Source: Tsukamurella sp040611135
GTDB taxonomy: Bacteria > Actinomycetota > Actinomycetes > Mycobacteriales > Mycobacteriaceae
Assembly (NCBI RefSeq): GCF_040611135.1
Contig: NZ_JBEXNL010000014.1
Span: 56,159 to 120,158 of the forward strand
Reading direction: 5' to 3'
DNA length: 64,000 nucleotides
Shown: positions 16,797 to 25,392 of the stretch, one piece after another
How positions within the stretch are numbered: position 1 is the stretch's first letter
Layout: every line of letters begins with the position of its first letter
The notes under the pieces: generated by a model
Told to the model about the DNA's origin: nothing
Database searches by the model: none
What the model saw: only the letters and a program-made list of their open reading frames with translations
Translations under genes and position numbers: made by a program

Positions 16797-16974
16797 GATG
16801 GTTCCTCTCCTTGCGGTGTCCCGGTCCGTCCGGCCGGGCTGCTGAAAACCACTATGCCGCCGTCCGGGCCGGGGTGACAGTGTGCGCTTATCGGGGGTAC
16901 TGACAGCCCTTCCTTGCGCCCCTCCGGCAGCGGCGAACCGGCATCAATCGCCCCCGCTCGGTACGGTTGGGGCC

Positions 16975-18948
16975 ATGAGTGCTCCGACCTCGCCGGCATC
17001 GTCCCCCGAACTGACCGCAGCGCTGCGCGCCGTCCTGGACGGCCGGTGGGCCGCGACGAGGGACACGGTGCGAGCGCAGATCCAGGACGGGAACGTGGTT
17101 CCGAAGACCGGCCTGAGCTTGGACGAGTACCGCGAGCTGATGCTCGGCCAGATGAAGGACATGGTGCCGCTGGGGTTCCCGGCCGACGGCTTCCGCGTCG
17201 AGCACGGCGGCACCGGCGACGTGGGCGCGGCCGTCACGGCGATCGAGACACTCGGCTACGGCGACCTCTCGCTGATGGTCAAGGCGGGCGTGCAGTGGGG
17301 CCTGTTCGGCGGCGCGGTCGAGAACCTGGGCACCCGGTACCACCACGACACGTACGTGAAGGGCCTGATCGACCTCGACGTGCTCGGCTGTTTCGCGATG
17401 ACGGAGACGGGCCACGGCTCCAACGTGCAGGAGCTGGAGACCACCGCCACCTACCTCCCGGAGACCGGTGAGTTCGAGATCCACTCCCCCACCTCCAGCG
17501 CCCGCAAGGACTACATCGGCGGCGCCGGCAAGCACGCGCGCTGGGCCTCCGTCTTCGCGCAGCTCGTCACCGGCGGGCCCGGCGAGGAGCCGAAGGGCCG
17601 CGGCGTGCACTGCTTCGTGGTGCCGATCCGCGACGAGAACGGCGACGACCTGCCCGGCGTCACCACCTCGGACTGCGGCTACAAGGGCGGCCTGCCCGGC
17701 GTGGACAACGGCCGCATCGTCTTCGACCGCGTGCGCATTCCTCGGCGCGAGCTGTTGAACCGCTACGCGGAGGTCGCGGAGGACGGGACCTACTCCAGCG
17801 AAATCGAATCCGACAACAAGCGGTTCTTCACCATGCTCGGCACGCTGATCCGCGGCCGCGTCACCGTGGGCGCCGCGGCGGGCGCGGCCGGCCGGCTCGG
17901 CATCGCCCTCGCGACCAAGTACGCACTGGTGCGCCGCCAGTTCGACGCGCCGGGCGGCGATGACGAACTGCTGCTGCTCGACTACCGCACACACCAGCGC
18001 CGCCTGCTCCCGCTCGTGGCCCGCGCGTACGCCTTCGCCATCGCGCAGAACGAGCTCACCGCGGAGCTGCACGAGCTGCAGTCCGGCGATCCGGACGCGG
18101 TGGATCCGGCGTACGCCCGCGAGATCGAGGGCAAGGCGGCCGGCATCAAGGCGGGCCACACCCGCCTGGCGTCCGACGCGATCAGCGCCGCGCGCGAGGC
18201 CTGCGGCGGCGCCGGCTACCTCTCCGAGAACCGGCTTCCGTTGCTGCGCGGCGACATCGACGTGTTCACCACCTTCGAGGGCGACAACCTGGTGCTCACC
18301 CAGCTGGTCGCCAAGGAGCAGCTGACCGCCTACGCGGGCGACGTGCAGGGGCTCGACGCCGTGGGCTGGGTGCGCTTCGTGGCGAACATGGCCAAGGACG
18401 TGGTGCTGGAGAAGACCGCCGCCCGCCAGGTCGTGCAGACCCTGCTCGACGATTCGGACGAGGACACCGAGGAGAGCGAGCTCACCCACCCGGGCACGCA
18501 GCTGCGGCTCCTGCGGAACCGCGAGGACCACCTGCTTCGCACCGCGGCGGCCCGTATGCGCCGCGCGAAGGAGCCCGACGAGGACCCGCTCGAGGTGTTC
18601 ACCGAGACGCAGGACCATCTGATCAAGGTGGGCGAGGCGCACATCGAGCGGATCGTGCTGGAGGCCTTCGTCGATCAGATCACCGACGTCAAGGACCGGC
18701 GGACCCGTGACGCCCTCAAGCTGATGCGCAACCTGTACGTGTACTCGCTGCTGGAGCGCGACCTCGGCTGGTACCTCATGCACCGCCACGTGTCGGTGGA
18801 GCGTGCCAAGGCCATCCGCCGCGGCGTCAACGAGCTGTGCGGAAAGGCCCGCCCGCTCGCCGAGTCGCTGGTGGACGCCTTCGGCATCCCCGCCGCCGCG
18901 CTGGACGTCCCGATGCTGGACCCCGCCAACAGCGTCTCCCTGCGCTAG
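16975..18948 (+). CDS. Acyl-CoA oxidase-like acyl-CoA dehydrogenase
   Basis: A 657-residue flavoprotein. The size and the motif TFEGDNLVLTQLVAKEQL near residue 440 resemble peroxisomal-type acyl-CoA oxidases, where the Glu in this motif is the catalytic base. The FAD/substrate region CFAMTETGHGSNVQELETTA is near residue 140, and CGGAGYLSENRLP is present. It would introduce the first double bond of beta-oxidation, passing electrons either to oxygen or to an electron-transfer flavoprotein. TACGGT at 16962-16967 lies 7 bases before ATG 16975 and decides the start; the frame is open upstream to 16882. Confidence 0.9.
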   Translation: MSAPTSPASSPELTAALRAVLDGRWAATRDTVRAQIQDGNVVPKTGLSLDEYRELMLGQMKDMVPLGFPADGFRVEHGGTGDVGAAVTAIETLGYGDLSLMVKAGVQWGLFGGAVENLGTRYHHDTYVKGLIDLDVLGCFAMTETGHGSNVQELETTATYLPETGEFEIHSPTSSARKDYIGGAGKHARWASVFAQLVTGGPGEEPKGRGVHCFVVPIRDENGDDLPGVTTSDCGYKGGLPGVDNGRIVFDRVRIPRRELLNRYAEVAEDGTYSSEIESDNKRFFTMLGTLIRGRVTVGAAAGAAGRLGIALATKYALVRRQFDAPGGDDELLLLDYRTHQRRLLPLVARAYAFAIAQNELTAELHELQSGDPDAVDPAYAREIEGKAAGIKAGHTRLASDAISAAREACGGAGYLSENRLPLLRGDIDVFTTFEGDNLVLTQLVAKEQLTAYAGDVQGLDAVGWVRFVANMAKDVVLEKTAARQVVQTLLDDSDEDTEESELTHPGTQLRLLRNREDHLLRTAAARMRRAKEPDEDPLEVFTETQDHLIKVGEAHIERIVLEAFVDQITDVKDRRTRDALKLMRNLYVYSLLERDLGWYLMHRHVSVERAKAIRRGVNELCGKARPLAESLVDAFGIPAAALDVPMLDPANSVSLR

Positions 18949-19066
18949 CAGGCCCGACGGTGCGGCCACCCCGGAGTGGCGCGACACGCACGCCCGACTC
19001 GGTCGGGAGTTGCGGAGCGCCACCCGGGACCCGTGGTGACGCAAGGTCCGACCACCACTCTCTGAA

Positions 19067-19082
19067 ATAACTTCTGTGTTAT
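19067..19082. promoter_or_regulatory. Operator-like inverted repeat of higBA
   Basis: ATAAC (19067-19071) and GTTAT (19078-19082) flank a 6-base spacer in an AT-rich patch that overlaps the TATATT -10 box (19080-19085). The box is 6 bases before the GTG start of the toxin. This is a typical site for repression by a Xre-type antitoxin. Confidence 0.5.
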
Positions 19083-19091
19083 ATTCGGAGT

Positions 19092-19430
19092 GTGTGGGAG
19101 GTCGTTCTGGTCACGGAGGTCGAGGACTGGTTCCTTGCGCTCGACGAGGAGAGCATCGACACCGTGACCGCGGCAATCGACTACCTGGAAGCGCACGGTC
19201 CCATGGCGGGGCGTCCACTTGTGGACAAGTTGAAAGGGTCGAAGTACCACCACATGAAGGAGCTTCGACCCTCCGGTACGTCGATTCGCGTGCTGTTCTT
19301 GTTCGATCCGAGTCGACAGGCGGTTCTGCTGGTCGCTGGCGACAAGGCCGGACAGTGGACCAGGTGGTACCGAGACAACATTCCGGTCGCTGAGCAGCGA
19401 TACGAGGCATGGCTCGAAGGAGGTGCATGA
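19092..19430 (+). CDS. higB: HigB/RelE-type toxin (phage Gp49-like)
   Basis: A 112-residue RelE-superfamily mRNA interferase of the HigB (Gp49-like) type. Family features are the core KLKGSKYHHMKELRPSG, then IRVLFLFDPSRQAVLLVAGD and the C-terminal RWYRDNIPVAEQRY. The order toxin then antitoxin is the HigBA order. The GTG start is leaderless-like. The toxin stop is overlapped by the antitoxin start (ATGATG at 19427). The pair sits against a kinase gene remnant, which suggests acquisition by recombination. Confidence 0.88.
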   Translation: MWEVVLVTEVEDWFLALDEESIDTVTAAIDYLEAHGPMAGRPLVDKLKGSKYHHMKELRPSGTSIRVLFLFDPSRQAVLLVAGDKAGQWTRWYRDNIPVAEQRYEAWLEGGA

Positions 19431-19762
19431 TGGCTCGCAATTGGCGTGAGATCCGAGCGGAGGCGGTCGCCTCGGGCAAGATCGACGAGGCCCGCGTTGC
19501 GACCAAGCGGCGCGACCTTGAACGGTCCCAAGCGGTCCACCGGTTGGCGGAACTGCGCAAGGAACTCGGGATGCTCAAGCAGGTGCAGATCGCGGAGCTC
19601 ATGGGCGTTTCGCAGGCCCGGGTGTCCAAGCTCGAACGGGGCGACCTCGGGCACACCGAGCTGGGTACTTTGCAGGCGTACGTCGCGGCCCTCGGCGGTG
19701 AGCTGCGCGTCACCGTGGAATTCGGTGACGAGAGCATCGTTCTCGCGCAGGAGACGACATAG
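19427..19762 (+). CDS. higA: HigA-type Xre antitoxin
   Basis: A 111-residue antitoxin with a helix-turn-helix domain at residues ~50-95: KQVQIAELMGVSQARVSKLE is the Xre helix pair. The helical N-terminus (residues 1-40) probably wraps the toxin. A very strong GGAGG sits 4 bases before the first of two consecutive ATG codons, which would make more antitoxin than toxin. It ends at TAG 19762, directly against the antisense kinase remnant. Confidence 0.88.
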   Translation: MMARNWREIRAEAVASGKIDEARVATKRRDLERSQAVHRLAELRKELGMLKQVQIAELMGVSQARVSKLERGDLGHTELGTLQAYVAALGGELRVTVEFGDESIVLAQETT

Positions 19763-19867
19763 AGCACTGCGGATGCCGGGCCACATACACACCTCACCCA
19801 GCCCGCCCGCGCCGAGCAAGGGCTCGATCACGTACCCGGCGAAGGATTCCCCTACTCTCAGTGCCAC
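19763..19867 (-). pseudogene. 5' remnant of a Ser/Thr kinase gene
   Basis: Read leftward from GTG 19867, the first ~30 codons give VALRVGESFAGYVIEPLLGA then GGLGEV. These match the first residues of the intact kinase next door (VALEPGAEFAGYVIERLLGA then GGMGEV). Homology stops at about 19765, exactly where higA ends, and no catalytic domain follows. A second tandem kinase gene seems to have been cut off here by the higBA segment or by a deletion. The remnant lies 34 bases after the stop of the neighbouring kinase. Confidence 0.75.
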
Positions 19868-19900
19868 ACGTCCTCCGCCGTGAGCCATGGTGTCGTCAGA

Positions 19901-21160
19901 TCATTCGCCTGCTGCCGACGAAGACGCACGGTAGGTGACGAGGACGCGCTTATCGTCCGCAGCCAGTAGTCGACTCCCCCCGCCTTGGAACCCCTGAAAG
20001 GTCCATCGCGACTGCGCTGGCGCGCCGTTCAGCGACGGCATCAGCGGTGTCGCGAGAATCGGCGTGAGCGTCGCCGCCTCACTCGACACGGCATCGTCAC
20101 CGCTGTCCTTCCCGCGGTTCCCGATCACGACCGCCACGCCCACGATCAGGGCGATCACTGCGACGATCGCGACCCCGGCGGTGATCGGGCCGCGCCGACG
20201 CGACCGAGCGGGCTCCCCTGTCCGCCCATGCGCGCGTGGCACCACCGTCGGAGCACTGGCCGGGTACTCCCCGCGCACCACCGTGCGGTCGGTGTCCGCA
20301 CTCACGGGTCCGACCGCTGGCGCGGATTCGTCGGCATGTGACAGCGCTTCGGCGAGGTCGGCCGCGAACGCACCGGACGACGGATACCGGTCCGCCGGCG
20401 ACTTCGCGGTGGCCCGTGCCAGAGCCGCGTCGACCGCCGCCGGGAGGCCCGGTCGCAGCGTCCGCACCGACGGCAACGGTTCGCCCAGGTGGCCCGCCAT
20501 CACGGTGGCGGCGTTGGTACTCGCGTACGGCGCACTCCCGTTGAGAAGCTGAAATGCTGTGCAGCCGAGCGAGTACTGGTCCGATCGGCCGTCGAGCGGA
20601 AGCCCCCTGAGTTGTTCCGGGGACGCGTAGTTCAGAGTTCCGACGGTGACGCCCGTCCCGGTCAGGTCGGACGACTCGGCGCCCATCCGGGCGATCCCGA
20701 AGTCGCTGAGGAGCACCCGCCCCGTGGTGCTCATCAGAATGTTGGCGGGCTTCACGTCGCGGTGGACGAGCCCGGTCGAGTTCGCCGCGTCCAGCGCTGC
20801 GGCGGCCTCCGTCACCACCCGAGCGGTCAGCGTCGCGTCCAATGAGCCACGGGATCGCACCAGGTGCGCGAGGTCCTCGCCGTCCACGAGTTCCATCGCG
20901 ATCCACAGGTGGCCGTCGAACTCGCCCCGGTCGTACACGCGAACGATCGCCGGGTGCACGAGCCCAGCAGCGAGATCGGCCTCCCGCTCGAACCGTGCCC
21001 GGAACGCCGGATCCGCCGCGAACTGCGGCAACAGCACCTTCAACGCATCCGACCGCGGCAATCGCGGATGACGAGCGACGTAGACCTCGCCCATCCCACC
21101 TGCACCGAGCAAACGCTCGATCACGTATCCCGCGAACTCCGCCCCCGGCTCCAGCGCCAC
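19901..21160 (-). CDS. Membrane Ser/Thr protein kinase with truncated sensor domain
   Basis: A 419-residue Hanks-type kinase. It has a glycine loop (LGAGGMGEV), the ATP lysine K41, HRDVKPAN (133-140), DFG (153-155) and the activation segment ending in GTLNYASPEQLRG. A basic stretch and one membrane helix (about 332-358) follow, then only ~60 extracellular residues. The paralogue at 29439 aligns past the helix but continues into a ~350-residue beta-propeller; here the frame stops after ~45 aligned residues (SRLLAADDKRVLVTYRASSS). GTG 21160 has GGAGGAA 7 bases upstream. The kinase half looks intact, so signalling without a normal sensor is possible. Confidence 0.9.
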   Translation of the reverse strand: MALEPGAEFAGYVIERLLGAGGMGEVYVARHPRLPRSDALKVLLPQFAADPAFRARFEREADLAAGLVHPAIVRVYDRGEFDGHLWIAMELVDGEDLAHLVRSRGSLDATLTARVVTEAAAALDAANSTGLVHRDVKPANILMSTTGRVLLSDFGIARMGAESSDLTGTGVTVGTLNYASPEQLRGLPLDGRSDQYSLGCTAFQLLNGSAPYASTNAATVMAGHLGEPLPSVRTLRPGLPAAVDAALARATAKSPADRYPSSGAFAADLAEALSHADESAPAVGPVSADTDRTVVRGEYPASAPTVVPRAHGRTGEPARSRRRGPITAGVAIVAVIALIVGVAVVIGNRGKDSGDDAVSSEAATLTPILATPLMPSLNGAPAQSRWTFQGFQGGGSRLLAADDKRVLVTYRASSSAAGE

Positions 21161-21376
21161 CGCAGTTCCTCCTGTGCACAGCAACGACCACAGTTGGCCA
21201 TCGCGAAGACCATATCGTTCGTCGCTTGACGCCGTCTTGGATCTGAGTTGCGCACGCGGCGAACGTTCCATCGTCCGCGACCTGAGGTTGAGGCCTCGAG
21301 CGTCCGCTCGGGTGATCCCTCGGGATCGTCACGGACGGCCCCGGCCCACCGGGCGCGCGACGGCTACCATCGCCCT

Positions 21377-22318
21377 ATGACCGAGTTCAGGACCGCGGGC
21401 GGCTGGCTCCGCCTGACGGAGGGCACCGTCGAGATCCACCGCGGCGGCAGGACGGTGACGGTGCCGCTCGGGGACGTCGAGGACATCCGCATCACGGCGG
21501 GATTCGTACACGTCCAGCGCGTGGGCGCTCCCGCGACCACCGCCGCGGACCTGTCCGGCGATCCCACCATGATCTCGATCGCACCCGAGCAGTGGCCCGC
21601 GGCGGTCGCGTTCCGGGATGCGGCCTTCAAAGCCCGTCGCGCGCCGCAGGCGGACCCGTCGCCCGTGCTCCGGCCACCGTCGACCGCCGTGGACGACACG
21701 CTGACCAGGCCCGCCGCGGCGCGCCCGAACTACGGTGCCGCCAGCCGCGAACGCCCGGACATCAAGGCCGCGATGTACTGGTTCCGACAACTCGATCCGT
21801 TGCCGGCGGCCGATCAATGGCTGATCGATGCCGTCGGCGACGACGAGCTGGTGCTCGGCGCCTTCGAGGTGTGGCGGGTGAAGGACGAGGGCTGGCAGCC
21901 GCTCCTGGTCACGGACCGGCGGCTGCTCTACGCGACCTCCACTCCGAGCCCCACGATCCTCGAACTTCCTCTCGCCGTGCTCATCCGGATCACCCAGGGG
22001 GAGTCGAACGACGCGGGTCACGTCCAGGTGAACCTCGTCGACCGCACCGGGCAGTACAAGCTGTGGCTGCGGTCGACCTCCGCATATCACCGTTTCTACC
22101 TGACCGCGAACAACGCGCGCAGCTTCTCCATCTACGCGGTCGCGCCCGCCCCGGAACCATTGCGCGGCAACCAGGTCGCCGAACAGTACCGGGCCTACTC
22201 GGAGTTGATGGCGCAGATCGACGCAGGGACCGTTCCCGAAGCGGAGGTCGGGGCTCGGGTCGCGGCGGTCTTCGGCGTCGCACCTCCCGAGCAGTCCCCG
22301 CGCCGCGACTGGGAGTGA
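21377..22318 (+). CDS. Uncharacterised protein with PH-like domain
   Basis: A 313-residue protein with no membrane segment or signal peptide. Residues 1-80 and 130-255 look like two beta-rich modules. The second (LLVTDRRLLYATSTPSPTI to QYKLWLRSTSAYHRFYLTAN) resembles bacterial PH-like folds. A Pro/Thr-rich linker lies between them (residues ~92-120). I do not recognise a function. TACCAT at 21365-21370 lies 6 bases before the ATG and supports this start. It is divergent from the truncated kinase and might be a substrate, but that is only position-based. Confidence 0.7.
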   Translation: MTEFRTAGGWLRLTEGTVEIHRGGRTVTVPLGDVEDIRITAGFVHVQRVGAPATTAADLSGDPTMISIAPEQWPAAVAFRDAAFKARRAPQADPSPVLRPPSTAVDDTLTRPAAARPNYGAASRERPDIKAAMYWFRQLDPLPAADQWLIDAVGDDELVLGAFEVWRVKDEGWQPLLVTDRRLLYATSTPSPTILELPLAVLIRITQGESNDAGHVQVNLVDRTGQYKLWLRSTSAYHRFYLTANNARSFSIYAVAPAPEPLRGNQVAEQYRAYSELMAQIDAGTVPEAEVGARVAAVFGVAPPEQSPRRDWE

Positions 22319-22337
22319 ATCGCGACCGAGCGCGCCA

Positions 22338-23153
22338 TCAGGGCTGAAGGGATACCCGCCGCCACGGGCTGGTGTCGGCCTCGAGCAGGTAGTGGAGTTC
22401 GGCCGCGACGCGGGTGTCTTCTGCCTCGACCTCGGTGACATCGCTCATGGCCAGCCAGAACGCGCGACCGGTAAGCAGGCCGTCGGCGAAGGTCTCCCAG
22501 TCCGGGTATTCGGCCTGCGCGCTCCGCAGCGCCGCTCCCATCAGCTGCCACGCCTCACTCTCGTCGATGAGGCCGGCGGTGAATCCCATGCGCGCCACCA
22601 CCGGGACCCGTGCCAGATCCCACGCACGGACGTGCGGGGGCAACGACACCGCCCCCAACCGTCCGAGCAGCTTCATCGCGATGAGCCGATAGATCGCCTC
22701 GTGCGCCTCGATCGCCCGCCCGGGATCCTCGCCCACGAGCCGGGCACGCACCGCGATGAACCGCCGGTGCTCCTCGAGCGTGAGCGGCGAATCCATGGCC
22801 TTGCCATCGCGTTTGGCGATGCCCAGCGGCTCCGCGAGCGGGAACGCCGTCTCGTAGAGCGGGGAGTGCATTCCGTCGAGCAACCGGCCCACCGTCCGCC
22901 GCAGTTCCACCGCGTCCTCGACGCTCCACGATTTCCGCAGGTCCGCCGCGGCCTGCTGCGCTGTGGTGCCCTCACCCTGGTGACGGGTGCACTCCCGCCA
23001 CACCGTGTCCACGGCGTGGCTGCAGGTGCGTCCGACGTACGCGCCCAGTGAGAGCGCACGCAGCTGATTGTCGGTGATCGACGCCCCGGTCCAGTGGAAA
23101 TCGGACTTGCGGTCACCATTGGGCCACAGCGTGACCTCGGGTCGAGCGGTCAT
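22338..23153 (-). CDS. DUF1266 domain protein
   Basis: A 271-residue soluble protein. The C-terminal half (AWDLARVPVVARMGFTAGLI, then WETFADGLLTGRAFWL) matches the DUF1266 pattern, a family of unknown function often near phage-defence or toxin genes. TAACCT (23160-23165, minus strand) is 6 bases before the ATG. It converges with the PH-like gene, with only 19 bases between them. Confidence 0.75.
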   Translation of the reverse strand: MTARPEVTLWPNGDRKSDFHWTGASITDNQLRALSLGAYVGRTCSHAVDTVWRECTRHQGEGTTAQQAAADLRKSWSVEDAVELRRTVGRLLDGMHSPLYETAFPLAEPLGIAKRDGKAMDSPLTLEEHRRFIAVRARLVGEDPGRAIEAHEAIYRLIAMKLLGRLGAVSLPPHVRAWDLARVPVVARMGFTAGLIDESEAWQLMGAALRSAQAEYPDWETFADGLLTGRAFWLAMSDVTEVEAEDTRVAAELHYLLEADTSPWRRVSLQP

Positions 23154-23193
23154 GTCCCTAGGTTAGTCACCCGTTCCGGTCCGCGGCGGTAGG

Positions 23194-23673
23194 TCACGCC
23201 GGCCCACCGATCCGGCCCCGCAGGAACCCCACGGCACCCGGCGGGACCAGCTCGGCGAAGGTGCTGACGCGGCCCGCCGTGCGCATGAAGATCGTAACGA
23301 ACGGCCCGCGCGGTAGGACGCGAGTCATGTCCGAGTAGTTGAGAGTTGAGATCCCCGCGGGCGAGCCGATGGTCATCGTCGCCGGCCCGAAGGTCGAGGT
23401 CCAGGGCGCGCCGGATGCGAAGCTGCGCCGCAGCGACCGCCGCGCCACCACATAGGTGAGGGCCGGAAGCAGCAGAGGAAGCACGAGGATCACGATGTAC
23501 GGGGTCGCGCCGTCGCCGAGCGCGATCAGCGCGGCGCCCAGGGCCAGGCACAGCACCGTCGTGATGATCCATTGCGGCCGGCGCAGGACCAGTACCGTCG
23601 ACGCCCTGGCGATCCGTTCCGCGTCGGCCCGCCCCGGAGTCCACACGTGGTGCGGTGCACCTTCGACCTGCAT
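23194..23673 (-). CDS. YcxB-like small membrane protein
   Basis: A 159-residue protein with two adjacent membrane helices (about residues 34-76, starting QWIITTVLCLALGAALIALG) followed by a soluble beta-rich domain resembling YcxB/PH-like proteins. A longer frame from 23745 is possible. ATG 23673 is chosen because AAGGAGA lies about 7 bases before it. Function unknown. It is encoded between the DUF1266 gene and metQ on the same strand. Confidence 0.7.
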   Translation of the reverse strand: MQVEGAPHHVWTPGRADAERIARASTVLVLRRPQWIITTVLCLALGAALIALGDGATPYIVILVLPLLLPALTYVVARRSLRRSFASGAPWTSTFGPATMTIGSPAGISTLNYSDMTRVLPRGPFVTIFMRTAGRVSTFAELVPPGAVGFLRGRIGGPA

Positions 23674-23764
23674 GCCGTCTCCTTCGCCGTCCGTCCGCTC
23701 CAGTGTGGACCTTCGGGCTTGGGATGCGCTTACGGCGCGGTTCACGGATCCGCGCGGCCCTGAT

Positions 23765-24685
23765 CTACAACGGGAGCAAGATGTTCTTCACCCGCGAGTC
23801 GGTGCGGAGGAATTCCCGCACCGCGGGATCCTTGAACGCCGCCACCAGGTTCTTGATGTTCGCGGTGTCCTTCCACCGAGTCCCGATGGTGAGCTGGCCG
23901 GCGAACTCGTCCGGTGCGGGCGGCGCGAAGATCTCCTTCTCGATGCTCACCCCCGCGGCGAGGTAGTACTCGGTGTAGCCGACGGCGGCGTCGAGGTCGG
24001 GCAGCGCCCGGGTCTGCGCGGCGAAGTCGAGCAGGGTGAACTGCAGGTTCTTCGAGTTGGTCGCGATGTCCTTGACGGTGGCCTGCCACTTGTTCACGCC
24101 CGGCTTGAGGGTGATGAGCCCGGCCCGCTCGAGGAACCACAGCCCCTGTGCCTCGTTCGCCGGGTCGGAGTACAGGGAGACCTTCGCGTTCTGCGGCAGC
24201 TGCTGGGGGTCGGTGTACTTGTCGGAGAACAGACCGAAGCCCCACCGGAAGACCGGCGTCGCGGCCTCCTCCCGGAAGTCCGGATTGGCCTGCAGGACCT
24301 GGCCGAGCCACAGTTTGTGCTGGTAGACAGTGGCGGCCACCTCACCCTCGCTGACGGCACGGTTGATCGTGGTGGAGTCCGCGAGCCCCTTGAACGCCAC
24401 GGTGATCCCGTGCCGGGGCGCCACCTCCTTCGCGATGAACTCGATGAGCGCCTGTTCGGCGGCGTTGCCCTCGGTGGTGGCGACCAGGAGCGTGGCGCCG
24501 GCGGTCTCGTTCGCGGTCTTCGCATCGGAGCCGCCGAAGGCGCGCCAGCCCACGAACCCGGCGACGACGAGCACCACCAGGACCACCACGCCGAGGATCA
24601 CGGGACGGCGGGACCCGCGGGTGGTGAAGCCATGATCATCGTCGGCGGGAGGCGCAGCGGGCGTGGGGGTTTCGGTGTCGCTCAT
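23765..24685 (-). CDS. metQ: Methionine ABC transporter substrate-binding protein MetQ (membrane-anchored)
   Basis: A 306-residue NlpA/MetQ-family binding protein. The mature domain starts near residue 60 (TLLVATTEGNAAEQALIEFI), with family motifs YQHKLWLGQVL, ALPDLDAAVGYTEYY and SLYSDPANEAQGL. In place of a lipobox it has a proline-rich cytoplasmic stretch and one membrane helix (residues ~28-48, RPVILGVVVLVVLVVAGFVG) with no cysteine after it, so it is anchored by the helix. The ATG overlaps the metI stop by 4 bases. D- and L-methionine are the usual ligands. Confidence 0.88.
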   Translation of the reverse strand: MSDTETPTPAAPPADDDHGFTTRGSRRPVILGVVVLVVLVVAGFVGWRAFGGSDAKTANETAGATLLVATTEGNAAEQALIEFIAKEVAPRHGITVAFKGLADSTTINRAVSEGEVAATVYQHKLWLGQVLQANPDFREEAATPVFRWGFGLFSDKYTDPQQLPQNAKVSLYSDPANEAQGLWFLERAGLITLKPGVNKWQATVKDIATNSKNLQFTLLDFAAQTRALPDLDAAVGYTEYYLAAGVSIEKEIFAPPAPDEFAGQLTIGTRWKDTANIKNLVAAFKDPAVREFLRTDSRVKNILLPL

Positions 24686-25392
24686 GCGAGGGCCTTTCGG
24701 AGGACGGTCTGTTCGGGGGTGAGGTGCCGCACGAGCGCGTCGCCGGCGAGTTGGATCGCGGTGACCACCACGATGAGGACGAGGATGGTGGCGATCATGA
24801 CGCCGTGGTCGAAGCGCTGGTAGCCGTAGGTCACGGCGACATAGCCGAGCCCGCCCGCGCCGATGGTGCCGGCGATCGTCGAGTACTCGATCATCGCGAT
24901 CGTGTTGATGGTGAGGCCGCCGACGATTCCCGGTAGCGCCTCGGGGATCTGTGCGCCCCAGATGATCTGGGTGTTCGAGCCACCCGAGGCCTTCGCCACG
25001 GTCACCACCTCGGGCGGCAGCGACCGGAGGCTGTTCTCGACGATCCGGGCGAAGAAGGCGATGCCGGCGATCGACATCGGCACCACCGCCGCCGCGATGC
25101 CGATGTTGGTGCCGGTGACGAACCGCGTGAACGGGATGATCGCCGTCATGAGCACCAGGAAGGGCAGCGACCGCCCGATGCTGATCACCCAGGTGAGAGG
25201 CTGGTGCAGAGCGGGTCTCGCGAGCAGGCCGCCCGGCGCGAGGTTGTGCACGAGGGCGCCCAGCGGCACGCCCACGACGAGCACGATCGCCATGACGAGG
25301 CCGACCATGATCACCGTGTCGCGCAGCGCGGGCAGCACCAGGTCGGGGATGTCGCTGAGCGGCACCGTGATCCCGGAGGCGAGGTAGGTCAT
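24682..25392 (-). CDS. metI: Methionine ABC transporter permease MetI
   Basis: A 236-residue permease with about five or six membrane helices and the cytoplasmic EAA loop SLPPEVVTVAKASGGSNTQI followed by IWGAQIPEALPGIVGG, which contacts MetN. It also has the MetI-type motif IEYSTIAGTIGAGGLGYVAV. It overlaps metN upstream and metQ downstream by four bases each (ATGA), so metN-metI-metQ is one translationally coupled operon. Confidence 0.93.
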   Translation of the reverse strand: MTYLASGITVPLSDIPDLVLPALRDTVIMVGLVMAIVLVVGVPLGALVHNLAPGGLLARPALHQPLTWVISIGRSLPFLVLMTAIIPFTRFVTGTNIGIAAAVVPMSIAGIAFFARIVENSLRSLPPEVVTVAKASGGSNTQIIWGAQIPEALPGIVGGLTINTIAMIEYSTIAGTIGAGGLGYVAVTYGYQRFDHGVMIATILVLIVVVTAIQLAGDALVRHLTPEQTVLRKALA

